A DNA stretch of 60,205 nt, from positions 1-60,205 of the forward strand of contig CAKKRC010000014.1 of NCBI GenBank assembly GCA_919902495.1. Direction: 5' to 3'. The number at the start of each line of letters is the position of its first letter. The first letter of the stretch is position 1. Under the pieces are notes generated by a model. The model saw only the letters and a list, made by a program, of their open reading frames with translations, did no database searches and was not told where the DNA came from. The translations under genes and the position numbers were made by a program. Of the stretch, positions 23,704 through 32,432 are shown piece by piece. This stretch comes from Nitrospiria bacterium (lineage in GTDB: Bacteria; Nitrospirota; UBA9217).

Positions 23704-26163
23704 TCATGGACAGTTCACCGTGGAACCGCACGATCGAATGTCGCCGGTCCTTATCCCCCCCGCGCCCTGATCGGCCGGGCCGGACAGGGGAAGCGGCGCA
23801 GCAAGGTCCGTCCTGCCGTAGATACGCCGGTACTCCGCGTAGTTCCTGAGCACCTTCTTCACATACCCCCGGGTCTCCCGGTAGGGGATGGTCTCCACGA
23901 AAAGAACGGGGTCTGCCGCTCCACTGCCCGCGCCGGCCCAGGTCGTCACGACCTCCGGTCCGGCATTATATGCGGCGCTCACGAGATACAGGTCGTTCTT
24001 GAACCGCTTCATCAGATAGCCCAGGTACCACGTCCCGATGGAAATGTTCGTGTCGGCGTCATAGAGCTTCGCCCGGTCGAAATCGCGTATGCCGGTCATC
24101 CTTGCGATCCATTCTCCCGTGGCGGGCATGACCTGCATCACACCCCGGGCGCCCGCAGGCGAGAGGGCCTCGGAACGGAACTGGCTCTCTTCGCGGATGA
24201 TGGCGGCGACGAAGTACGGATCAAGCCCGTTGCGTTTCGCCGCGGAAACGATGCTCTGCCAGTATCCCTGCGGATAGGCGAGCAGCCACAGGTCCTCGGG
24301 GATCCGGGAGGACGGCCTTTCCAGGAGGCGGTCGAAGCTCCGCAGCACAGTGATCAACGAACTGTGGTAATCACCCAGTTCGAAGAAGGCCTTGGAGAGA
24401 CCGATGCGCGCCCCGTACCGTCCGGGCAACAGCTCCTGGAGCGACCAGAGCTCCGTAGCCGCCTCTTTCTTCATACCGAGATACATGAGCTCGAGCGTTT
24501 TCCGGTACGCGGGATAGGTGGACAGCGCGACAACGGCCTCATCGGCCCAATCCGGCGGGCCGTCAAGATCGGACAGGTCCGCCCCCCCCTCCTGCGGCAG
24601 ATCGCTGTCCTCGGGCACGGGCTCGGCCATGACCGGTTCATCGGCAGCCGAGAGGACCGGAAGATCATTGCCGGCAAGCCTCTCCGCGGCTAGGTACCCG
24701 TAATAGGTATAGGGACCCCGGTTCACGGCCCGCCGGTAATATCGCTGTGCCGTGTCCCGTTCACCCGACCTCTCCGCGCCCCTCCCCTGCCAATACAGCG
24801 CCTGGTTGACGAGGAACGAGCGCGGGTACCTGCTGACCAGCTCCTGAAAGGTCTGCACGGCCCTTCGGTGATCGCCGGCGTTGTAATAGGCCCACCCCTG
24901 CCACCAGATCGCGCTGTCCGCCAGGGAGCTCTCCGGATACTCCGTCACCAGCTGACGGTAGTATTTGAGCGCCTTTCTCATGTCGTTGGCCTCACGGTAC
25001 ACATTGCCGGTGAGGTAAAGCGCGTCGTCCGACCAGTCGCTTTCCGGATACATGCGGACGAGCTTCAGATAGGTCTCGACGGCCTCGTCGCGCAGACCGA
25101 GCCTGCTGTACGATTTGCCCAGCCAGTTCAGCGCCTCGGCGCACCGGCAGTCGGGAAGCTTTGCCTTGAGCAGGCGCTCCAGCGTCGACGCCGCTTCGGG
25201 GCGCCTGCCGAGGTTATACAGGGCGATCCCGGTGCGGAGGAGCATGTCCGCCCGCTGGGGATGGGACGGGTCCGATTCAAGGGCGGCGCGGAAGGATTCC
25301 GATGCCTTGTCGTACTGCATGGCCCGGTACAGGTTCTTTCCCCGTTCGTACTGCTCGTCAGCGGTGAGCTTCGGGACCTGTGCGCCCCGGGCCGCAAGCG
25401 CTGCCAGGGCCTTCTCCACCTCGAAGTCATTCCCGTTCCCGGGATACCGTACCCGCACGTCGAGGAACGCCCTCACCGAGCCGGGGAGATCGCCCGCGTC
25501 AGCGCGCGCCCTGCCGAGGCCGAGCCCGGCCTCAGACGCCTGTTCGGAGCGAAGGAATTCATGGAGCGTCCGCTCATAGGCCGTTGCCGCGTCCCTGAAC
25601 AAGCCAGCGGCAGAGAGGGCCTGCGCCTTTCTGAGGGAGGCCCGGCCGACCAGCGAGCTGGACTGATAGTTGCTGATCAGCCGCTGATACAGGCCGACCG
25701 CATCGGTATATCTTTTTCCTGCATGATTATGCTCGGCAAGCTGAAACAACGCATGATCGGCAAGGTCGGGATACTCGGTCGGGACGCGAAGCATGATCTT
25801 CTCCGCATCAGCGGTCATGTCCCGGGCGATGAAGGTCCTTCCGAGCAGGAACAGGGCACGTTTGTGCCAGGGGGTGGCGGGATATCGATCCATCACGCTC
25901 TCCGCGTAGAGGCCGGCAGCCTCCATCTCCCCGACCTTGTAGGCCTCAAGGGCGATCCCGAAACCCTCTTCGGGTGACGCTATGAGGGGGAGCGGTCTCT
26001 TCGGTTGAGGAGGAACGGTGACCGCGGGAGCGGACATCGGAACAGCGGCCATGGTCGGCGGTTGTGGTGTTGCGCAGCCGGCCAGACCGAGCAGGAACGC
26101 CGCGGTGAACGCCGGTATCAAAACACGCGTCAGGAAATTACTCGTTCTGCGGGATCCCATCAT
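23704..26163 (-). CDS. TPR-containing soluble-type lytic transglycosylase lipoprotein
   Basis: This enzyme cleaves peptidoglycan glycan strands in the periplasm. The 819 residues begin with a lipoprotein signal peptide (lipobox LAGC, Cys30). About 500 residues of tetratricopeptide-like helices follow (many YPES, YY..RG..A patterns), then the SLT catalytic domain near 640-770. The catalytic Glu is in IIREESQFRSEA, followed by GARGVMQVMP and SAAYNAG. The fused TPR superhelix resembles the Slt70 U-domain plus BamD/YbgF-style repeats. Slightly longer than typical Slt. Confidence 0.92.
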   Translation of the reverse strand: MMGSRRTSNFLTRVLIPAFTAAFLLGLAGCATPQPPTMAAVPMSAPAVTVPPQPKRPLPLIASPEEGFGIALEAYKVGEMEAAGLYAESVMDRYPATPWHKRALFLLGRTFIARDMTADAEKIMLRVPTEYPDLADHALFQLAEHNHAGKRYTDAVGLYQRLISNYQSSSLVGRASLRKAQALSAAGLFRDAATAYERTLHEFLRSEQASEAGLGLGRARADAGDLPGSVRAFLDVRVRYPGNGNDFEVEKALAALAARGAQVPKLTADEQYERGKNLYRAMQYDKASESFRAALESDPSHPQRADMLLRTGIALYNLGRRPEAASTLERLLKAKLPDCRCAEALNWLGKSYSRLGLRDEAVETYLKLVRMYPESDWSDDALYLTGNVYREANDMRKALKYYRQLVTEYPESSLADSAIWWQGWAYYNAGDHRRAVQTFQELVSRYPRSFLVNQALYWQGRGAERSGERDTAQRYYRRAVNRGPYTYYGYLAAERLAGNDLPVLSAADEPVMAEPVPEDSDLPQEGGADLSDLDGPPDWADEAVVALSTYPAYRKTLELMYLGMKKEAATELWSLQELLPGRYGARIGLSKAFFELGDYHSSLITVLRSFDRLLERPSSRIPEDLWLLAYPQGYWQSIVSAAKRNGLDPYFVAAIIREESQFRSEALSPAGARGVMQVMPATGEWIARMTGIRDFDRAKLYDADTNISIGTWYLGYLMKRFKNDLYLVSAAYNAGPEVVTTWAGAGSGAADPVLFVETIPYRETRGYVKKVLRNYAEYRRIYGRTDLAAPLPLSGPADQGAGGIRTGDIRSCGSTVNCP

Positions 26164-26312
26164 GTTTCTATATTATAGTCGCGCGGACCGCATGTCAATA
26201 GAAGTTCTTGAGGAATGCATGGGCAAGGTGTTGATAAAGGCGGGATTTCTGCAAGGATGAGCGGACAGGGGGGAATGTAATGACTGAACCGGATAAAATG
26301 GAACAAAATAGT

Positions 26313-26367
26313 TCGAAAGCAAAAGGCATCTCTCGCAAAGCCGCAAAGTACGCAAAGGAAATCTTTA
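26313..26367. repeat. 55-base exact inverted copy of 21597-21651
   Basis: The sequence CGAAAGCAAAAGGCATCTC and onwards is the exact reverse complement of 21651-21597, 4.7 kb away. Only one arm of the palindrome is present here. The identity over 55 bases in non-coding DNA points to a recent copy event. Confidence 0.85.
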
Positions 26368-26388
26368 GCAGACTTACTATGCTGAAAA

Positions 26389-26462
26389 CGCACCCAAAAG
26401 GGTGCGGCTACCTTGCGAGAAATCAATACGCTGTGATCTGGTAGCCGCAGGCTTTAGCCTGC
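26389..26462. repeat. Paired hairpins CGCACCC/GGGTGCG and GCAGGCTTTAGCCTGC
   Basis: CGCACCC-AAAA-GGGTGCG is followed after 40 bases by CGCAGGC-TTTA-GCCTGCG. GCGGCTACC and GGTAGCCGC join the two hairpins as an outer stem. The GGTAGCCGCAGGCT word is a known dispersed repeat in environmental genomes. It lies between ykgJ and the transglycosylase and could end transcription. Confidence 0.7.
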
Positions 26463-26484
26463 GAAATCTACCTCCTGATATTCA

Positions 26485-27180
26485 CTAACGCGACCTCAGG
26501 AATTCCGGCAGTTTCCGGCGGGCCGTCGCCATGCGGAGCAGGAACCGCTCCTCGGGAGACGCCGGAGCATTGGCAGGATCCGATGATGGCGGGGTATCGG
26601 GACTGTACACCAGCAGGTGAAAGGCAACGGAGGTGACGGGCTTGTCGGAAAGGCCCAGGTCCTCCATGTCCGTGACGAACTCGATCCAGGCGTCGGCCAT
26701 GCGGATCTGCGTCTCCGTGTCCTGCTCGCGGAGATAGTCGGCGACGGTCCGGGCAGGCGCTTCGGCAAGTCCCGTGCACAGGTTGCGGTCCGGCAGGACG
26801 ATATACGACCGTCCGTTCTCGAACACCCTGCCGAGCGGGAAGAGCCTGCAGGCCAGGGGCCGTGCCTCGTAGACGCGGCACCCCCGGTCCGTCCAGAAAT
26901 GGCACGCCGGGTCCCGGGGCAGCATGACCAGCGGGAAACCGTTCACCCGGTCCGTCTCGACGATGTCGAGCAGGTCCTCGTAGGACATCCCGCTCGCCCT
27001 GCACAGGCGGTCGATCTCGTAGGGATTCAGGATGATGTGCGGCCCGTTCGTGCAGCAGTTGGAACTGCAGCCCGTAGTGCCGCAGGTGAGCTGGACGGGA
27101 TCGGGGCCGGACAGCGGAACAGCATCGCTCCCGGCGATCCGGATGGTCATTAAGGCAGTATTGATCACAGTGTTATCCAT
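26485..27180 (-). CDS. YkgJ family cysteine-cluster protein
   Basis: The 231 residues hold the YkgJ/PF03692 pattern: CGTTGCSSNCCTN near 33-45, then FWTDRGCRVYEARPLACRLFP near 95-115, and a fourth Cys in LCTGL. These cysteines are thought to bind zinc or an Fe-S cluster. No enzymatic role is established. The ATG at 27180 has no strong ribosome binding site. It is followed by hairpins that may end transcription. Confidence 0.85.
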   Translation of the reverse strand: MDNTVINTALMTIRIAGSDAVPLSGPDPVQLTCGTTGCSSNCCTNGPHIILNPYEIDRLCRASGMSYEDLLDIVETDRVNGFPLVMLPRDPACHFWTDRGCRVYEARPLACRLFPLGRVFENGRSYIVLPDRNLCTGLAEAPARTVADYLREQDTETQIRMADAWIEFVTDMEDLGLSDKPVTSVAFHLLVYSPDTPPSSDPANAPASPEERFLLRMATARRKLPEFLRSR

Positions 27181-27207
27181 TATTGCTGTAACGAACGATC
27201 CCTGGTA

Positions 27208-27585
27208 TCAGGCCGCTTCCTTCACAATTCGATACGGTTGGATCAATACTTCAGCCGGAATGCCGAGACCCTTGTGCAGATTGCGTATCATTTCCATGGT
27301 GAGCGCCCGCTTCCTGTTCAACACTTCGGAGACACGAGCGCGGCTTCCGATGTATTGCTCCATATCGCCGCGAGTCAGTCCTCTGCTCTCCATGTAATAA
27401 CGTATGGCGTCGATGGGATTCGGCGGTGAGATCGAGTGATGTTTTTCCTCGTACGCCTCGATCAGCGTAGCCAGCACGTCCAACCGGTCGCCCTCACGCG
27501 TACCCGACGCGGCGTTGAAGAGACGGCCGATCTCCTTCAAGGCCGTTTCATAATCCTTTTTCGTTCTAATAGGCTTGATTTCCAT
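27208..27585 (-). CDS. higA: HigA-type antitoxin, XRE-family HTH
   Basis: The antitoxin binds HigB and represses the operon. The 125 residues place a long N-terminal region (1-60) before a C-terminal HTH (GLTRGDMEQYIGSRARVSEVLNRKR), the layout of HigA proteins encoded after the toxin. GGAGGGG precedes the ATG at 27585, 12 bases after the toxin stop. Confidence 0.92.
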   Translation of the reverse strand: MEIKPIRTKKDYETALKEIGRLFNAASGTREGDRLDVLATLIEAYEEKHHSISPPNPIDAIRYYMESRGLTRGDMEQYIGSRARVSEVLNRKRALTMEMIRNLHKGLGIPAEVLIQPYRIVKEAA

Positions 27586-27597
27586 TATCCCCTCCGT

Positions 27598-27891
27598 TCA
27601 AATCGTCACTGCGTCGATCTTGTCATAATCTGTGTGCGTTCCCACAAACCGAATGTAGACAATCCCGAAATCATACTGGACAACCGCGACGAGCCGGTAT
27701 TTATTTCCCTTGATGTTGAATACGACCCGATTGTCTGCCAGAAAACTTGCGTTCCGGTAAATATTTTTGATGTCCGCAGGACGGCTCCATCGGGAATGCT
27801 TAACATCGAAATACCATGACTGCAGCGGTTGCTGCGCATCCGGGTGCTTTTCCCAAAACTCGCACAGAGCTTTCCGTGATAGTATACGCAC
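27598..27891 (-). CDS. higB: HigB-type mRNA interferase toxin
   Basis: HigB toxins cut mRNA on the ribosome. The 97 residues match the HigB_toxin family (PF09907): RILSRKALCEFWEKHPDAQQPL, DIKNIYRNASFL, RVVFNIKGNKYRLVAVV and IRFVGTHTDYDKID. The GTG at 27891 is the only start that gives the conserved N-terminus. The perfect TATAAT lies just six bases before it, leaving no room for a ribosome binding site. Toxin precedes antitoxin, as in higBA loci. Confidence 0.93.
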   Translation of the reverse strand: MRILSRKALCEFWEKHPDAQQPLQSWYFDVKHSRWSRPADIKNIYRNASFLADNRVVFNIKGNKYRLVAVVQYDFGIVYIRFVGTHTDYDKIDAVTI

Positions 27892-27926
27892 GACAAAATT
27901 ATACTATGTTCCCGTATTGGGAGCAA
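27879..27926 (-). promoter_or_regulatory. higBA promoter inside a perfect inverted repeat
   Basis: On the minus strand TTGCTC (27926-27921), 17 bases, then TATAAT (27903-27898). ATAGTATA (27879-27886) and TATACTAT (27900-27907) form a perfect 8-bp inverted repeat with a 13-base gap, covering the -10, the predicted start site and the GTG codon. A HigA dimer bound here would block transcription. The -35 overlaps the T-run of the secF terminator. Confidence 0.75.
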
Positions 27927-27930
27927 GCAA

Positions 27931-27957
27931 AAAAAGGGAGAGGCTTTTCGCCTCCCC
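27931..27957 (-). terminator. Rho-independent terminator of the yajC-secD-secF operon
   Basis: On the minus strand GGGGGAGGC, a short GAAAA loop and GCCTCTCCC, then seven T residues. It lies about 30 bases after the secF stop. It separates the sec operon from the higBA promoter, which begins within the T-run. Confidence 0.85.
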
Positions 27958-27988
27958 CTTTTGCAATGCCTGTCTTGTTTTCAGCTTC

Positions 27989-28897
27989 CTACTTCTTTTT
28001 GATCAGGCTCCCGCCGGTCCGCACATGCCACACCACCAGGAGGGGGCTCGCCACGAAGATCGACGAGTACGTGCCGATCACGACGCCCATGAGGAGGGCC
28101 AGCGAGAAATCGTGAAGCACCTCGCCGCCGAACAGCACGAGCGGCACCAGCACGAGGACGACCGTGAGGGAGGTGATGATCGTGCGGGAAAGCACTTCGT
28201 TGATGCTGTTATTGACCAGCGTTCCGAGCGGCTCCCGCTTCGCCCTCTTGAGGTTCTCACGGATACGATCGAAGACCACCACGGTGTCCGTCAGTGAATA
28301 ACCGGCGAGCGTCAGAAGCGCCGTCACGATCAGGAGGTTGATCTCCTTGTTCACGATATAGAAGATCGCGAGGACGGCGCAGACGTCATGGATCGTCGCG
28401 ACGGCCGCGGCCACGCCGAACTTGAACTCGAACCGGATGGCGATGTAGATGATGATCGCTATGATAGAAAAGACAACGGCCAGGAGCGCGTCCTTCTGGA
28501 GGTCCTTCCCGATGGTCGGCCCGATCTCCGTGGTGCTGTCCACCTCGAAGGCTCGCGTCGGGAAGGCCTGTTTGAACGTGGCCACGACCTTCTCCGCGAC
28601 GCCTTCATGTTCCCGGAGGCGGATCAGGATCTTGTTCCCGTCGGTGAACTCCTGAAGGGTTGCCCCCTGAAATCCGCTCTGTTCGAGCGCTTTGCGCGCC
28701 TCGTCGATGGGCAGCCGCTCCTTGAAGCTGAGCTGAACGGTTGTCCCGCCCACGAAGTCGATGCCCAGGTTCGCCTTGCCCCGTCCGACCTGCACCAGGG
28801 CGAAGAGCCCCAGGGTGATCATAATGGCCGAAACGGCGAACGAGACATTCTTCCACCCCATGAAATCGATATTGGTCTTATGCAGTATTTGCAGCAT
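27989..28897 (-). CDS. secF: Protein translocase subunit SecF
   Basis: SecF works with SecD to drive late steps of Sec export using the proton gradient. It is 302 residues with six transmembrane helices and a periplasmic P4-like domain (residues about 45-125). GIDFVGGTT and AGYSLTDTVVVFDRIREN are the family signatures. GGAGG lies before the ATG at 28897. It is the last gene of yajC-secD-secF. Confidence 0.96.
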   Translation of the reverse strand: MLQILHKTNIDFMGWKNVSFAVSAIMITLGLFALVQVGRGKANLGIDFVGGTTVQLSFKERLPIDEARKALEQSGFQGATLQEFTDGNKILIRLREHEGVAEKVVATFKQAFPTRAFEVDSTTEIGPTIGKDLQKDALLAVVFSIIAIIIYIAIRFEFKFGVAAAVATIHDVCAVLAIFYIVNKEINLLIVTALLTLAGYSLTDTVVVFDRIRENLKRAKREPLGTLVNNSINEVLSRTIITSLTVVLVLVPLVLFGGEVLHDFSLALLMGVVIGTYSSIFVASPLLVVWHVRTGGSLIKKK

Positions 28898-28931
28898 TGT
28901 ATCCTCCAAAGAATTCACAAAAGTTCAATTT

Positions 28932-29031
28932 TTAACCGCAGAGGTCGCTGAGATCGCAGAGCCTTGCGTTTTGAATCTTAAGTTCTTGAATCTCGTTCTC
29001 TGCGTGCTCTGCGTTCTCTGCGGTAAAAAGT
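28932..29031. repeat. Word palindrome ACCGCAGAGG ... CTCTGCGGT
   Basis: The left half repeats CGCAGAG / CGCTGAG words. The right half repeats CTCTGCG (GTTCTCTGCGTGCTCTGCGT). It separates secD from secF and ends against the secD stop region. It is the same kind of element as 31126-31216 and 41285-41428. Confidence 0.75.
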
Positions 29032-29039
29032 CTTAAGTC

Positions 29040-30611
29040 TTAAATGCTCAGCTTCTCCAGCTTCCACTTGGAGTTGATGATGTCGAAGATGACCTTGGTG
29101 CCTACGAGCGCCGAGTACAGGTTGATCATGATGCCCAGACAGAGCGTTACGGCGAATCCCTTGATAGGACCGGTACCGAACATGAACAGCATTGCGCCAG
29201 TGATCAGCGTCGTCACGTGCGAGTCAAGGATCGTGAGGAACGCCTTGTCATATCCGGAGTCGATCGCCGGCCGCGGCGGCTTGCCCGACCTGATCTCCTC
29301 CCGTATGCGTTCGAACATGAGCACGTTGGAGTCCACGCCCATGCCGATGGTCAGGATGATGCCCGCGATGCCCGGCAGGGTGAGCGTGGCGTTCAGGAAC
29401 GCCATGGCGCCCAGAAGCAGCACCAGGTTCAGGACGATCGCATAGTCCGCGATGATCCCCGAGAGGCGGTAGTAGATGATCATGAACACGACCACGACGA
29501 GCCCGCCGATGACGGCGGCCCGCACGCCTTTCGTGATGGAATCAAGGCCGAGGGACGGCCCCACGGTCACGTTCTGCACGATCTTCATGGGCGCGGGAAG
29601 CGACTCCCGGAGCACGATGGCGAGCCTCGCCGCCTCGTCGTGCGTGAAGCTGCCGGTGATCTGGGCGCTGCCGCCGGCAATGCGGTCCCTGATGCGCGGC
29701 GCCGAATGGACCACCCCGTCCAGGACGATGGCAAGCTGCTTGCCGATGCTCTCGCCGGTGATGCGCTCAAAGACCCTCGCGCCGTCGCCGTCAAAGGTAA
29801 TGCTGATGGCCGGCTTGCCGTACTCATCGATGCTGACCTTGGCCTCCTTCAGGCGGTCGCCCGTCAGCAGCGTCTGTTTGAACACGAGGTTCGGCTGACG
29901 GGACACCTTGCCCGTTTCCCCGACGCCTTCGCTGTACAGGATCTCGCGGCCCTCGGGGACCTTGCCCGCCAGGGCCTTTTGCAGATCGGAATCGTTGTCC
30001 ACGAGCTTGAACTCGAGGCGTCCCGCGGTGCGGATGAACGATATGGCCTCCTGGGGGTTCTTGATCCCGGGAAGCTGGATCACCAGCTGGTCCGTTCCCT
30101 GCTTGTAGACGTTGGGTTCGGCGACGCCGAACTTGTTGATCCGACGCTCGGTCCGCTCCTTCGACTGCCGGACGGCATCCTCCTTCATCTCGCTGGCGCG
30201 GGCGGACTGGAGAGCGTACACCAGCTCTCCCTTTGCCCGGTTCTTCGACACGAGGATGGCATAGGTCTTCTTGACGAAGGTGTCAACCTTGTCCTCCAGC
30301 GCCTCGGCGAACTTCGCGGTGACGTCCTGGCCATTCCGGCTGAACTGGACCGCTACCCCCTGGGACGCTGCCGTTGTTTGCAGGTCCGCGATGATGTTGT
30401 CGACGGCGGCCTCGACCGCCTTGTCCGTCTCCACCTGCATCACCAGATGGCTGCCGCCCCTGAGGTCGAGCCCCAGGGAGATCTTCGAAACGTTCAGGCG
30501 CCACCAGTCCGGCAGGTTCGCTCCCAGCGGGGTGGACGGCAGGAACAGGAACAGGGCGATCACGATCGACAGAACAATGAGCCCGAGCCTCCATTGGATA
30601 CTTTTATTCAT
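29040..30611 (-). CDS. secD: Protein translocase subunit SecD
   Basis: SecD is the larger partner of SecF in the inner membrane. The 523 residues have TM1 (about 8-26), the LGLDLRGGSHLVMQV P1 start, a long periplasmic region to about 350, then five helices. Diagnostic segments include RINKFGVAEPNVYKQG, QLPGI, ITGSFTHDEAARLAIVLR and GMGVDSNVLMFERIREE. It is coupled with yajC and secF in the standard order. Confidence 0.97.
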   Translation of the reverse strand: MNKSIQWRLGLIVLSIVIALFLFLPSTPLGANLPDWWRLNVSKISLGLDLRGGSHLVMQVETDKAVEAAVDNIIADLQTTAASQGVAVQFSRNGQDVTAKFAEALEDKVDTFVKKTYAILVSKNRAKGELVYALQSARASEMKEDAVRQSKERTERRINKFGVAEPNVYKQGTDQLVIQLPGIKNPQEAISFIRTAGRLEFKLVDNDSDLQKALAGKVPEGREILYSEGVGETGKVSRQPNLVFKQTLLTGDRLKEAKVSIDEYGKPAISITFDGDGARVFERITGESIGKQLAIVLDGVVHSAPRIRDRIAGGSAQITGSFTHDEAARLAIVLRESLPAPMKIVQNVTVGPSLGLDSITKGVRAAVIGGLVVVVFMIIYYRLSGIIADYAIVLNLVLLLGAMAFLNATLTLPGIAGIILTIGMGVDSNVLMFERIREEIRSGKPPRPAIDSGYDKAFLTILDSHVTTLITGAMLFMFGTGPIKGFAVTLCLGIMINLYSALVGTKVIFDIINSKWKLEKLSI

Positions 30612-30639
30612 GGAACATCCTCCTGAAAATCTGAGTTCA

Positions 30640-30738
30640 TTGCAAAATGCAAATATTAAATTTCAAATTGCAGACTGAGGTCTGCAGCAACTATAACTAC
30701 CGCATTACAATTTGCATTTTACAATTTGCAATTTGATA
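30640..30738. repeat. Word palindrome AAATGCAAAT ... ATTTGCATTT
   Basis: AATGCAAATATTAAATTTCA and ACAATTTGCATTTTACAATT face each other around GACTGAGGTCTGCAG. It is AT-rich and lies between yajC and secD. Confidence 0.65.
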
Positions 30739-30747
30739 TTTTATTTA

Positions 30748-31086
30748 CTATTCCTTGCTCGCTTCTTCCTCGGTGAGCACCGTGGCCACGGAGCTGCGCG
30801 CGATTTTCACCTTGGTCCCTTCGGCGATCTTGACCGTAAGGGTATTGGCGCCCGCTGTTTCCACCATGCCGTAGATGCCGCCCTGCGTGATGATCTTGTC
30901 GCCCTTCTTGAGTTCCTCGACCATCTTCTTATGCTCTTTCACCTTCTTCTGCTGCGGCCGAATGAGGATGAAATAGAAGATGCCGAAGATGATCACCATC
31001 ATGAAGAGACCGCTGAACCCGCTGCCTGCCGGCTGTCCTGCCGCGCCGCCGCCGGCGCCCATCGCGTGTGCTATCGAATCGAACAT
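30748..31086 (-). CDS. yajC: Preprotein translocase accessory protein YajC
   Basis: YajC associates with SecDF. The 112 residues have one transmembrane helix (FMMVIIFGIFYFILIRPQQ, about 28-46) and the conserved cytoplasmic part KKVKEHKKMVEELKKGDKII-type with TQGGIYGMV. It is a little longer than E. coli YajC because of a Gly/Ala-rich N-terminus. GGAGG precedes the ATG. Confidence 0.95.
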   Translation of the reverse strand: MFDSIAHAMGAGGGAAGQPAGSGFSGLFMMVIIFGIFYFILIRPQQKKVKEHKKMVEELKKGDKIITQGGIYGMVETAGANTLTVKIAEGTKVKIARSSVATVLTEEEASKE

Positions 31087-31125
31087 GGTTTGTTCCTCCT
31101 TGGAATTTTATTAAAACCTTAAAGC

Positions 31126-31214
31126 TACCACGGAGACACTGAGTCACGGAGGAGATTCACAAGAGATACATAAAACATGACCAAGCTTTTCTCCGTGTCT
31201 CCGTGACTCCGTGG

Positions 31215-31216
<2 letters not shown>
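31126..31216. repeat. Word palindrome CCACGGAGACACTGAG ... CTCCGTGTCTCCGTG
   Basis: The left half repeats CACGGAG / CACTGAG. The right half repeats CTCCGTG (TCTCCGTGTCTCCGTGACTC). The right end overlaps the tgt stop codon at 31215-31217. It separates tgt from yajC. Confidence 0.75.
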
Positions 31217-32428
<1,212 letters not shown>

Positions 32429-32432
32429 CGTA

